Shown here one piece after another: positions 8,861-16,850 of a stretch of 48,846 bases of DNA. This DNA is from Chloroflexi bacterium UBA6077 (GTDB taxonomy: Bacteria > Chloroflexota > UBA6077): NCBI GenBank assembly GCA_002436065.1, contig DIXP01000034.1, forward strand, positions 1 to 48,846, in the 5' to 3' direction. The notes below the pieces were generated by a model that saw only the letters and a list, made by a program, of their open reading frames with translations, was not told where the DNA came from and ran no database searches. The translations under genes were made by a program, and so were the position numbers. The first letter of the stretch is position 1. The number at the start of each line of letters is the position of its first letter.

Positions 8861-9357
8861 TCACTGGTCGCACAGATGAGCTGGGCAGAGAACAGCCAAC
8901 CGTTTGGCGATGCCCCAGTACAGCAACTCACGGGCAATCAGCGAGGCTTCAATCGTCTTCCCCACACCTACGTCATCAGCAATGAGAAGCCGAACTGGAT
9001 CCAAGCGGAGGGCCATGATTAGCGGCACATACTGGTAAAGCCGGGGAACCACCGAGAGCCGCCCCAAGAATCGGAAAGGCGTTGCGCCGCTTCAGAGGCT
9101 GAGGCGGGCGGCATCACATAACAGCAATCCGCCTGTGGTGTCACCACCCGCTGCAAATCGGGTGGGTCAAAGGAGGCAGGATTCACCCGGTGTCCTTCCA
9201 CGGGCAGGTAGACCCCGGTTACCTGGTCTTCTCCCCCCGTGAGAGACCGGTGCCGAAGAACGTCCGTCTCCTGGGAGGGCAGCACGATCCAATCTCGCCC
9301 ACGGACGTGGACGAGCGAGCCAGGGAGATACCTTCCGGAATCGGCTGCAACGGCCAT
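8861..9357 (-). pseudogene. Decayed N-terminal part of an SNF2-family helicase
   Basis: Three frames must be joined to read one protein. From about 9357 the frame gives PGSLVHVRGRDWIVLPSQETDVL and VTGVYLPVEGHRVNPASFDPP. Near 9155-9165 a frameshift is needed to continue as FAAGGDTT then LLCDAARLSL. A TGA follows where relatives carry Arg (CGA to TGA). The same frame resumes as SGATPFRFLGRLSVVPRLYQ, MALRLDPVRLLIADD and VGVGKTIEASLIARELL (Walker A GVGKT), then LAVLCPAHLCDQ before a stop. Relatives continue for several hundred more residues with helicase motifs; these are gone. Two disabling changes plus a 3' deletion mean it is dead. SNF2 proteins of this type occur in DISARM-like and other defence loci. 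Confidence 0.85.
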
Positions 9358-9527
9358 GTGGGCACCTGAGAGGGAAAAGGTAAGTGCAGGTTGATGCCTA
9401 GTATAGCCCACCGGGGCACAGACGTGTAGTCCGCCGCGCCGCCGCCGGCCTGTCCCGCCACGGAGACTTCTAACCTCTTCAACGTGGCTCGCCATGTCCA
9501 TGATCATTTAACCAGCTGCGAGTTTCT

Positions 9528-10385
9528 TCATAGCGACCTGCCGCGTATCCCAGCCAGTACCGCCACGGTATTCACGACGGATGAAGTTCCCTCCGCACAG
9601 AGAGCCGCCATCCGGAAATCCGCAGTTCGCTTGTGCTGAAGCGCGAGCGCGAGAGTCAGCGCCGCCTTCGCGTGCTTGCGTGCCTCCTCATTTGCTCCGC
9701 CTTTCAACTCCTCACTGAAGAAAGCCTCTAGCATTCTGCCTGCGTCAGTTTCGCTTGGGGCAACGCCATCTGCTGAAAGATGTCGCTTTGGGTCGTACAC
9801 TTCCTGAGCAACCGAGATCAAGACTTCCCGGCACAAGAGCCCCACCGCCTGAAACTGCTCTTCAGTGTCGGCTGTGTCAAGGCGAAACCGCACTTCCTGA
9901 AGTTGCCGGTCAACTTTCTGCCAGCCTGTAGGATCCTCGAAGACCTGAGCGCGCCGACCGACCTTCTGAGGGGCGAAGACCGGCCTGCCCGAGATCCGCT
10001 TCGTTTCGACTAGAGACCAACCATCCGCCGCCAATTCGCGGTTGTAGGCTGCCACGAGGTCCCGCGCCTCTTCCGTGTTCATCCGGACTACGGGATGAAC
10101 CGTCTCACACAAGAACCTCAGAAATTGCTCATCAGGTCCATGTAGAAGATTGAAGCGGCTATCATAGAACACCCAATCGTCTTCCCAATCCTGCCAGTTG
10201 ACCCGGTGTTGGTGAATGTCAGCCGCCGCGTTGCGCAATCGGTGGTCGTTAGACGGCAGTGAGGCAAGGTCATAGAGACGAGCGAGAAAGTCGCCTTCCT
10301 CCAAGCGGCCTGCCCAGTTGACCCCAGACGCCACAAGGAAGTCCACTATTGCCCGCCGTGTGACTTCGGAAACGGCGTTCGACAT
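9528..10385 (-). CDS. AbiJ-NTD4 domain protein (abortive-infection related)
   Basis: A 285-residue protein. The N-terminal about 150 residues match the AbiJ N-terminal domain 4 pattern: VTRRAIVDFL, GRLEEGDFLARLYDLASLPS, DIHQHRVNWQDWEDDWVFYD, then HPVVR and YNRELAADGW and SGRPVF. The rest is helical (EEQFQAVGLLCREVLI; HAKAALTLALALQHKR) as in longer members of that group. AbiJ-type proteins are linked to phage abortive infection. It is the most upstream gene of the minus-strand island and sits 170 bp before the helicase relic. Whether it works without the lost helicase is unknown. Confidence 0.75.
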   Translation of the reverse strand: MSNAVSEVTRRAIVDFLVASGVNWAGRLEEGDFLARLYDLASLPSNDHRLRNAAADIHQHRVNWQDWEDDWVFYDSRFNLLHGPDEQFLRFLCETVHPVVRMNTEEARDLVAAYNRELAADGWSLVETKRISGRPVFAPQKVGRRAQVFEDPTGWQKVDRQLQEVRFRLDTADTEEQFQAVGLLCREVLISVAQEVYDPKRHLSADGVAPSETDAGRMLEAFFSEELKGGANEEARKHAKAALTLALALQHKRTADFRMAALCAEGTSSVVNTVAVLAGIRGRSL

Positions 10386-11085
10386 CTGGCTATCCTCTCA
10401 TTGCCGAGAATTGAAGTGCTGAAGGCGATACAAGTCACATCAGAACCAGGCGCCTGATGGGGGAAGCCGCCCGGCCGGGGTCACTACAACACGACCCAAT
10501 AGATGGAAGATCTACTTGGCTAAGCGGGAGTGTAGCACACGGAGCGTGGTCCAGGCAGAAGAAGCCATGCCGAATCGGAAGGGAAGACAGACGACAGGTG
10601 GATGGAACTGGCCCCTATGCGCCCCAGCATAGCGAGCGAGAGCTGGGTTGAATCGCCGGTGGATTGCGCTCCTGGGGGACAGCATTTGAACAATCAGAGG
10701 TAGGCAGGGGGGAGAGTGCCACGGGAGGTGGCCGGGTCCTCACCTACCGTCAATTGGTCTTGTAGCTAGATCGGACCATATCCAATCGGTTCTCACTTAC
10801 ACTTGATCTGTAGGTTGCTAGGTAGCAGAATCCATCAATCAGGCTGGCACAGGCCCGCGACGGCAACGGCGTCACCATGCAATACTGTGAACCGCAACTG
10901 AAGTTCAGTGTCTTCCCTCACCCATCCGCGAGCGAACCAGCAAACAGGCCATTATGTCAACAGCCTGGTTTGGGGTATCGCCGCTCTACCCTAAGTGCTG
11001 ACGCGATGATTGAAGTTCAGGAGCCGCGTTCCAAATTCCGGTTCGAGTGGAAGAGTCCGATTGGGTTCAATTCTGGAGGGACGAC
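10386..11085. other. 700-bp region without recognised genes
   Basis: I see no convincing coding frame. It is less GC-rich than its surroundings in places and separates divergently arranged genes, so it should hold the promoters of the AbiJ-type gene and of the membrane-anchored gene that follows. A purine-rich ribosome site (GGAGGGACGAC) closes it. Confidence 0.5.
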
Positions 11086-12267
11086 ATGGACAGCAATCTG
11101 GTTAACATCGTCCTCGCAGTAGTGCAGACTCTCAGCCTCATCGCACTCGTAGTCTATGTGGTGAAGACCTGGGAGATGGCCTCGGCGACTCGAAAATCGA
11201 CAGAGGTCGCAGAGCACTCTTTGCAGGAATTGCGTGATTCGAGGGATCAGGAGACGGCTCCCTATGTTGTAGTTGACTTCGACGTATCCAGCCGCAGAGG
11301 TCTCATAGAACTGGTAGTGAAGAACATTGGCAAGAGCATAGCGAGACACGTGAAGGTTACCTTCACTCCTCAATTGCAGGCCAGCGATGAGAGCGGAACC
11401 AACCAGATTAGGGAAGTCGGATTCATTAGGAACGGGATGCCGGCGTTGCCTCCAGACCACGAGGTCCGCACTATCGTTGATGGGACGGTCGCCTACTTCG
11501 GGGCCACAGGCATTCCAATGAGCTACGACGTCACGGTATCCTACTTTGGCGGATTGTCAACCGCAGAACGCACCGAACACTACACACTCGACTTGACCAT
11601 GTACAAGAACAGTGCATACACGCGAGAAGCAGGGATGGACGATCTAACCAAGGCAGTGAAGGAGCTAGCAGACAATCAAGGCAAGACCAGGGAAACGCTA
11701 GTGCGCATGTCTCGGAGGCTGGACGAGGGCCTTTGGATCCGAAGCCTCGATTCGCCAATGCTCCCACTCGAAACGAGTTCCAAGGCCTGGAAGTATTCGG
11801 TATGCGCGAAACTAAGAGAATATGCCTTGTTCTGCAATTCTCTCCTAGAAAAGGATGCCAACGGAGAGCCAACCGAAAAATACCCGTCCGATCTGCAGCT
11901 TCGGGCGAGGATGACGAGCGAGCAGATCGTCTCGCTGGCCTCCAGATGTCCACGTCAAAGCCCGGAGGAGATGGAGATACTGGTAGCCTTGGCGAGCATA
12001 ATCGATCAACTGAACCAGATTGGGCGTAAGACCATCTACATGGACGGAGGGCGATCCGTCGCCAGCATCAAGCAGCTTTCCGATGCGGTCGTGGGCCGCA
12101 TAGATCAGATCGCAGTTCTGCTGACAACTGAGCCGATTGCTTCTGCCGTTGAAGAGAACTGCGGTGAAGAGCTGCCGGAGGAAGATGTTACGTTATCCCG
12201 ACCAAGGGGTTTTCGTGACCAAGGGATTGAGGCCAAGGGACTGCCCGGCAAGGCTTGGCTGCCTTGA
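11086..12267 (+). CDS. Membrane-anchored protein of unknown function
   Basis: About 393 residues. The ATG at 11086 follows GGAGGGACGAC and is preferred to the upstream GTG at 11047. Residues about 5-28 form a single membrane helix (IVLAVVQTLSLIALVVYVV), followed by a short charged coiled-coil-like stretch (TEVAEHSLQELRDSRDQ). A beta-rich domain comes next (APYVVVDFDVSSRRGLIELVVKNIG), typical of small membrane-tethered proteins next to defence genes. The C-terminal third is helical. I do not recognise the family. The end of the gene abuts a tRNA remnant, and the last about 30 residues (after EDVTLSRP) may be recombinational run-on. Confidence 0.65.
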   Translation: MDSNLVNIVLAVVQTLSLIALVVYVVKTWEMASATRKSTEVAEHSLQELRDSRDQETAPYVVVDFDVSSRRGLIELVVKNIGKSIARHVKVTFTPQLQASDESGTNQIREVGFIRNGMPALPPDHEVRTIVDGTVAYFGATGIPMSYDVTVSYFGGLSTAERTEHYTLDLTMYKNSAYTREAGMDDLTKAVKELADNQGKTRETLVRMSRRLDEGLWIRSLDSPMLPLETSSKAWKYSVCAKLREYALFCNSLLEKDANGEPTEKYPSDLQLRARMTSEQIVSLASRCPRQSPEEMEILVALASIIDQLNQIGRKTIYMDGGRSVASIKQLSDAVVGRIDQIAVLLTTEPIASAVEENCGEELPEEDVTLSRPRGFRDQGIEAKGLPGKAWLP

Positions 12268-12303
12268 CCATTGGACTGGTAGAATCGCCGGGTTTCCTTG
12301 GTC

Positions 12304-12359
12304 GGCGGGCTCAGGGACTCATAAGCCCTTGGTCGTCAGTTCAAATCTGACCCCCGCCA
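12304..12359 (+). tRNA. tRNA-Met(CAT)-like remnant lacking the D-arm
   Basis: The 3' half is a good tRNA: T-arm GTCAG-TTCAAAT-CTGAC at 12335-12351 and acceptor strand CCCCGCC plus A at 12352-12359, pairing with GGCGGG at 12304-12309. An anticodon loop CTCATAA (CAT) is flanked by GGGA/GCCC, with an A-G mismatch at the closing pair. From the 5' acceptor to the anticodon arm there is no room for a D-arm, so about 18-20 bases are missing and the total is only 56 bases. It is either a deleted tRNA-Met or the 3' tRNA fragment left at an integration site. It lies at the right edge of the defence-like island. Confidence 0.6.
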
Positions 12360-12436
12360 CTCCTTTCATTTCTGCGCCCCCCAGCCACCACCGTTGCCCG
12401 CTCTGGGATGGTGGAAGGGATCAGGGAGTGGAAGAG

Positions 12437-12703
12437 ATGCCACAGGAGATCGCCCCACGCATCGCCGTTGACCCCAGGATCCGCTTCGGCAAGCCGGTCA
12501 TCAAGGGCACGAGGATGTCCGTAGAGCTGCTAATCGGGAGACTGGCCGGAGGGATGACCCCCGAGCAGGTGGCAGAGGAGTACGCCCTCGCCCCCGAAGA
12601 CGTTCGAGATTCGGGGCTGATCCCATTGCAGCAGTCGAAGGGAGACGCCGGTGTGGATCGCCGCCATCCAGTGTCGCCTCCGTTCTGTTATCATGGAGGC
12701 TGA
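12437..12703 (+). pseudogene. DUF433 (VapB45-type) antitoxin, C-terminally truncated
   Basis: From the ATG at 12437 the first 55 or so residues are a textbook DUF433 domain: RIAVDPRIRFGKPVIKGTRM, SVELLIGRLAGGMT, PEQVAEEYALAPEDVR. Relatives continue with an ALxYA helix; here the match stops at EDVR (about 12606) and 30 unrelated residues follow. The cognate DUF5615 PIN-like toxin that normally comes next is absent. It is a broken antitoxin or a small functional remnant; the longer upstream frame is only readthrough over the tRNA remnant. Confidence 0.75.
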
Positions 12704-12827
12704 AGAAGGCTGGCGGCCCCTTTTCCCCCAACCCAACTTTGCATCGAGTCGCGGCCGTTTCGCGCTGAGGTGGCCCTTCACCGCTCACCCCTGTCTTCCC
12801 CACCACCAGAGGAAATTGGGAGGCGCT

Positions 12828-13784
12828 ATGAGAAGCCGATCATCCGTGCGGTTCCTCGTCGGTCTTGTGCCCTTGGTCCTTGCCACCGTTGTTCTGGCGG
12901 TGGGGTTGGTCTCGGGGCAGAGCGCCTCGGCCGCCCCCAAGCCGTACTGGATCAGGTTCGATACGGTGCCCAGCAACTCCCTTTGTGTCGGGCAGCAGGT
13001 GGAGATCACGGGAAGCTACGGCGCCAACATGGGGGACCTCGCCCCGCTCGTCCTGCCTGACAAGATCCTTGTCCACGCGGGATTGGGAACAGTCTCTCCC
13101 CAACAGACGACTCCCGGGAGTTGGAGCGGCACCTTCAGTTTCTACTACACAGCTCCCAACGAGGCCTCCAGCGACGAGGTCGCGGCGTGGATCGAGATGG
13201 GTGGCGATTCCGTTGCCTCCACCAGCGTTCGCATCAAGACAACGGACAGGTGCGAGTACCGGTACAGCCTGAAGGCAGTCTTGGACTCCGACATAGGCTC
13301 CGGGGACACTCAGATAGCCCAGAGGTTGACTCTCAAAGCCATGGGCAGGCTGAAGGCCGAAGACCCGCGAGAGCCTCTGAAGCTGAGCGACGACGGGACG
13401 CTGGAGTTGGTCCACGAGGTGACCAAGTTCGCCGCTCCAGAATGCGGCTACATGACACCGATCCCTGGCCTCGGACAGGGGAAGGTAAGGATCACCGCTG
13501 AGCCGGACCTGGACGGCTACGCCATGACTGTGAGACTCTGGGAACCGGTAGTGAGCGATAAGATCAACTCCCAATTGGTGTGTGGCGACGAAACCTTTAC
13601 CTATTCTTATTCAGGCTCGCTGACATCGACCAGCGAAGGACCATGGATCGAGAAGATGTTCCCTTCCGAAGGCGGCACCTTTCGAGTGACCGTAGACATA
13701 TTCGAGGAAAGCGTCGACAACATCAGCAGAACGGGCACGGCGTCATACACGGCCACCCTGACCCTGGAAAGGATCGACCGATGA
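12828..13784 (+). CDS. Secreted protein of unknown function
   Basis: A 318-residue protein starting at the ATG after GGGAGGCGCT. It has a Sec-type signal peptide: Arg-rich N terminus, hydrophobic core (FLVGLVPLVLATVVLAVGLV) and an Ala-rich cleavage region (SASAAP) at about residues 30-37. The mature part is beta-rich with several Thr/Ser-rich strands and a few Cys residues (CVGQQ, RCEYRY, ECGY, VCGDE) that may form disulfides. An Ig-like fold is plausible but I do not recognise a family. Its stop overlaps the start of the following lipoprotein (ATGA), so the two are translationally coupled and likely work together at the cell surface. Confidence 0.7.
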   Translation: MRSRSSVRFLVGLVPLVLATVVLAVGLVSGQSASAAPKPYWIRFDTVPSNSLCVGQQVEITGSYGANMGDLAPLVLPDKILVHAGLGTVSPQQTTPGSWSGTFSFYYTAPNEASSDEVAAWIEMGGDSVASTSVRIKTTDRCEYRYSLKAVLDSDIGSGDTQIAQRLTLKAMGRLKAEDPREPLKLSDDGTLELVHEVTKFAAPECGYMTPIPGLGQGKVRITAEPDLDGYAMTVRLWEPVVSDKINSQLVCGDETFTYSYSGSLTSTSEGPWIEKMFPSEGGTFRVTVDIFEESVDNISRTGTASYTATLTLERIDR

Positions 13785-15259
13785 TGCAGCTGCTTCGTCG
13801 CCAAAGCCGAGGACTCCTGGCGGCCCTGGTCGCCTCGGCGCTGCTGGTGGCCAGTTGCTCCTCCTCGGAGTCGCCTGCACCCACGAGTCCCGCCGCACCC
13901 ACCGGGAGCAGCTCCTCTCAGCCTTCTAGCACACCCCAGGAGGCTTCTGTCCCTCCGAAGACCAACGCCCCTCTGGACAGCCGTCCGCAGCCAGCGCCGG
14001 CCGCCCCCAGGACCGCTACGTTGCTTCCGGACCCCGCCGTCGGCCTGGCTGGACTGAAGAGCTACCGCGGCGTTCTCGACCAAACCCTGAAGGGCACCAT
14101 GGATGGCAAACCCTTCGAGCGCCGCACCCACATCGAGCACAGCGTCATAACCCAGTCCGGAGATCAGGAAGTAATAACGGAGGTCCAGGCCACGGGCAGC
14201 AAGCCCTCCTACACTCGAACACTACGGGTGAGCGACGGCTTCTACCTCCAATCTGGCAAGGACGCACCCTTCCAGGCCCGACCCTTCAACGAACAGGAGG
14301 ACGTACCCGCCCAACTCACCGCCTTCCTCCTGCCGATCCTCGAGGCATCCAGAGCCGGCAGCGAGACGGTGAGCGGAACCGCCGCGACCCATTTTCGCTT
14401 CTCCCAGAGCGGGTTGCCGCTGGCCGACAAGGGCATGGCGGTCTCCGGAGATGTCTGGATCGCGGAGAATGGGGGTCCTGTATTGAAATACACGATCGAG
14501 ATCCAGCCACCAGCGAAAGCCACGGGCAAGGGGCTGGAGGCCAGCAAGAGTTGGAGCTACGCCCTGGACAAGATCAACGCCATAGATCGCATCGAGCTTC
14601 CGCGGGGATGTCCGCCGGTTATGACCGACATACCGGCGATGCCCAATGCCAACAACATCGTCCGGCGAGGGGGCTACATGGCCTACAGCACGCCCTCCCA
14701 GACCACAGCCGTACTCGATTTCTACGGCCAAAGATTGCCTCCCCTGGGCTGGAAGCCCGAGAGGCCTGGACGGCCAACGGAAGGGGTGCAGGAGTACACC
14801 CAGGGCAACAAGAGCCTGACGCTGCTGATGGAGAAGCAGGAGAACGGCCTGGCCGTCTCCGCCTTCCTCTACGACCCGAGCATCATGCCCGCCCCTCCAA
14901 CAGCTACGCCCCGTTCAACGCCCTTACCGCCGGCTGCGATAGCTACTGTCGAACCCGGCAGAAGCGGGCTTCCACCCGATGTGCCCCTCCCCCCTGGAGC
15001 CACCGGCGTAGCCAACCTGTCGGCGGCGGCGCCCTCAGAGACCTCGATGATCAGCGTGCAGTTTAACGCCACTGGAAGCGCGCAGGAGATGCTCAGCTTC
15101 TACAAGGAGAAGATGTCCGCGGGCGGGTGGACCCTGTTGACCGAGACCGAGGCCGGCGGGACTCAGGTCCAGGCATGGCAGAAGCAGTCACGCATCACCG
15201 CGATCAGCATCGTTTCCGAGGGCGGCGCCTTGGCCGTCACAGTTGCCGCCATGCCGTGA
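13781..15259 (+). CDS. Lipoprotein with LolA/LppX-like domain and duplicated C-terminal domain
   Basis: About 492 residues. The N terminus is a lipoprotein signal with lipobox VASC at about residue 25, then a long Ser/Pro/Thr-rich linker. Next comes a segment (LKSYRGVLDQTLKGTMDGKP, then ASKSWSYALDKINAIDRIELP) that resembles LolA/LppX-type beta-sheet domains. The C terminus holds two related copies of an about 90-residue domain: VLDFYGQRLPPLGWKPE and, after a Pro-rich spacer, MLSFYKEKMSAGGWTLL; each is followed by similar beta strands. Start: ATG at 13781 overlapping the upstream TGA; a second ATG follows at once. Function unknown; anchoring and duplication suggest ligand or surface binding. 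Confidence 0.7.
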   Translation: MMQLLRRQSRGLLAALVASALLVASCSSSESPAPTSPAAPTGSSSSQPSSTPQEASVPPKTNAPLDSRPQPAPAAPRTATLLPDPAVGLAGLKSYRGVLDQTLKGTMDGKPFERRTHIEHSVITQSGDQEVITEVQATGSKPSYTRTLRVSDGFYLQSGKDAPFQARPFNEQEDVPAQLTAFLLPILEASRAGSETVSGTAATHFRFSQSGLPLADKGMAVSGDVWIAENGGPVLKYTIEIQPPAKATGKGLEASKSWSYALDKINAIDRIELPRGCPPVMTDIPAMPNANNIVRRGGYMAYSTPSQTTAVLDFYGQRLPPLGWKPERPGRPTEGVQEYTQGNKSLTLLMEKQENGLAVSAFLYDPSIMPAPPTATPRSTPLPPAAIATVEPGRSGLPPDVPLPPGATGVANLSAAAPSETSMISVQFNATGSAQEMLSFYKEKMSAGGWTLLTETEAGGTQVQAWQKQSRITAISIVSEGGALAVTVAAMP

Positions 15260-15302
15260 TAGGCAGACAGCTTGCTGACCGCTGCAAAGGTAGCGAAAGG
15301 CG

Positions 15303-15334
15303 AGTCCAGGGCGCTGGCGCCTCACGAGGTGGGC
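15303..15334 (+). repeat. Partial GGGCGCTGGCGCC-type repeat, copy 2
   Basis: GTCCAGGGCGCTGGCGCCTC followed by ACGAGG matches the first half of the elements at 26127 (plus) and 4228-4276 (minus). It abuts the transposase relic. Confidence 0.7.
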
Positions 15335-15440
15335 ATGGCCACCGGCAAGCCCGTGACCCTAATTCTGACGCCTGGCCAGCAGCACGAAGCCACCGTCTTT
15401 GCACCATTAATGGAGCAAGGTGCTGTCAAGCAAGGCGGGA
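15335..15440 (+). pseudogene. IS5-family-type transposase relic
   Basis: About 35 residues in frame read ATGKPVTLILTPGQQHEA then TVFAPLMEQGAVK, which is the conserved stretch of IS5/IS4-type DDE transposases (GxPLxxxLTPGQxHExxxxxxLM). Nothing recognisable remains on either side. It is a small internal fragment of an insertion sequence. Confidence 0.75.
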
Positions 15441-15450
15441 CAGCCCGAAC

Positions 15451-15484
15451 CGGGAGATGCTTCGCTCGACGCTCAGCATGACAG
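15451..15484 (-). repeat. Dispersed GTCATCCTGAGCG-type repeat, short variant copy
   Basis: On the minus strand: TGTCATGCTGAGCG followed by TCGAGCGAAGCATCTCC, a close variant of the repeat seen at 2571, 23417, 42511 and 45112. Confidence 0.7.
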
Positions 15485-15526
15485 TACGAATCACCTCTAC
15501 CGTGTCAGAACACTAGAGCCGTCCCC

Positions 15527-15595
15527 TGTCCGAATCTCGTCCGGATTCCTCCCTTTCGGACATGTCCGGATTCCGTCCGAATCCTGTCCGAATCG
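15527..15595 (+). promoter_or_regulatory. Cluster of GTCCGRATTC-type repeats at 11-bp pitch
   Basis: GTCCGAATC or GTCCGGATTC occurs at 15528, 15539, 15564, 15575 and 15586, and an inverted partial copy (TTCGGAC) lies at 15556-15562. Neighbouring copies start 11 bases apart, so they face the same side of the helix. They lie upstream of the rubrerythrin-like gene. This looks like a multi-copy protein-binding site, but no regulator is assigned. Confidence 0.55.
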
Positions 15596-15810
15596 TAAGG
15601 GCGCTCCCCACGGGTTTTTATCGTCTCCACTGTTCAAATGTGCCGCAACCCGCTACAATGCTTACGTGCCCCACGGCAGTGCCTTCATAGCGACCAGGGG
15701 CACCGGCAATCCGAGCGCGGCGACGCATCGGGCAACGCTCGAAGGAGAGCACACCCGGTCGACCTCACGTAGGTGGCGGGGACGACGCCCCATTTCGAAA
15801 GGAGCAGACA

Positions 15811-16344
15811 ATGGAGAAGACAGAGGCGTTGAAGGCTCTCGACACGGCGATCCAGTTGGAGGTGGAAGGCCACGGATTCTACGTCAAGGCGGCGCAGAAG
15901 GTGACCTGGCCCGAGGGCAGGTCGATGCTGCTGGACCTGGCCAAGGATGAGATGGAGCACATCCGCATCCTCAAGGCCGAGCACGGCGCCCTGGCGGCCG
16001 GACTGTACTGGCTCGATCCGGACGAACTGGTACCCGAGGCCTCCAAGGGAGATGGCAAGCCCCTCCCCGTGTTCGAGCGTAAGGAAGAGGTGATCGCCGG
16101 CATGGTGGACGACCAGGCCGACATCGTCGCGGTCCTGGACGTCGCCATCAGGAACGAGTACAGGAGCCACACCCTCTACGCCGAACTGGAGAAGAAGGAG
16201 ACAGACGCCCAGGCCAAAGCCCTCTTCTCATGGCTGGTGAAGGAGGAGAAGGCTCACCAGGCGGCCCTCACGGAATATGCCAAGTACATCGGCGTCCACC
16301 AGGAATGGCTGCTGGAGCACGAGAGGCCGCTACTAGAGGGCTAG
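15811..16344 (+). CDS. Rubrerythrin-like ferritin-family diiron protein
   Basis: A 177-residue four-helix protein. Glu and ExxH ligands typical of ferritin-like diiron sites are present: LEVEGHGFY in helix 1, DEMEHIRIL in helix 2, NEYRSHTLYAELE in helix 3 and EEKAHQAAL in helix 4. There is no C-terminal rubredoxin domain, so it is of the short rubrerythrin type thought to reduce peroxide or store iron. It starts at an ATG behind GAAAGGAGCAGACA. Nearby upstream 11-bp-phased repeats may control it. Confidence 0.85.
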   Translation: MEKTEALKALDTAIQLEVEGHGFYVKAAQKVTWPEGRSMLLDLAKDEMEHIRILKAEHGALAAGLYWLDPDELVPEASKGDGKPLPVFERKEEVIAGMVDDQADIVAVLDVAIRNEYRSHTLYAELEKKETDAQAKALFSWLVKEEKAHQAALTEYAKYIGVHQEWLLEHERPLLEG

Positions 16345-16361
16345 AACGGGGTGTTACCTGT

Positions 16362-16545
16362 CATTCTGAGTGGCCTGCCCATACTTGTCATTCTGAGTGG
16401 CCCGCAGGCCGCGAAGAATCTCCTGTTGCCGGTAACCCGGAGATCCTTCGGCGCTGCGGCGCCTCAGGATGACAGTGTTGGTGCGACGCCTCGGGATGAC
16501 CGGGACGGCAAGCGCCTCCCAATGACAGAGGCAAGCCGCCTCGGG
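16362..16545. repeat. GTCATYCTGAGYG-type repeat cluster, copy E
   Basis: Contains two direct starts (TGTCATTCTGAGTGG near 16360 and 16388), AAGAATCTCCTGTTGCCGGT, then the inverse (GAGATCCTTCGGCGCTGCGG, CCTCAGGATGACAG), so the copy is an imperfect palindrome. More degenerate CCTCGGGATG units follow. It fills the gap between the rubrerythrin-like gene and moaD. Confidence 0.75.
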
Positions 16546-16595
16546 ATGGCAGGCATTATGGAAGCCACGTTAGAGGACCAGGACGGAATAGATCA

Positions 16596-16850
16596 TTGCA
16601 GATCAAGGTCAAGTTTTTCGCGCTCTATAGGGAGATCGTCGGCCTGCGGGAGACGCAGGCCGACCTACCCCCAGGATCCACCGCGCTGGACCTGTGGAAC
16701 CGTTTCGCCCAGGACCACCCGCGGCTGGCCCCCAACCTTCCCCACACCCGCTTCGCGGTGAACGGGGAGTACAGGGATCCCGCGACCCCTCTGAATGAGG
16801 GGGATGAGGTAGCCTTCATCCCCCCTGTGAGCGGGGGCAGCCATGTTTGA
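16596..16850 (+). CDS. moaD: Molybdopterin synthase sulfur-carrier subunit MoaD
   Basis: An 84-residue ubiquitin-fold protein: MQIKVKFFALYREIVG at the N terminus, FAVNGEY and LNEGDEVAFIPPVSGG at the end. As small subunit of molybdopterin synthase it carries thiocarboxylate sulfur on the C-terminal Gly-Gly to convert cPMP to molybdopterin. Here SHV follows the GG, so the C terminus would need trimming before activation; the extra residues arise where the frame runs 8 bases into moaE. The start codon appears to be TTG at 16596 with an upstream AGGACGG. It is followed by moaE, a Nudix gene and moaA. Confidence 0.9.
   Translation: MQIKVKFFALYREIVGLRETQADLPPGSTALDLWNRFAQDHPRLAPNLPHTRFAVNGEYRDPATPLNEGDEVAFIPPVSGGSHV

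Noticed and set aside
9070..9110. TGA in the SNF2 helicase relic as selenocysteine
   Set aside because: Relatives carry Arg here, not Cys, and a frameshift and a 3' deletion lie nearby, so it is decay.
12137..12703. Long frame spanning the tRNA remnant and the DUF433 domain
   Set aside because: The part upstream of 12437 translates the tRNA remnant and non-coding sequence; the DUF433 homology starts at the ATG at 12437.
13580..13780. Upstream extension of the lipoprotein frame
   Set aside because: It overlaps the preceding gene and lacks a signal; the lipobox requires the start at 13781.
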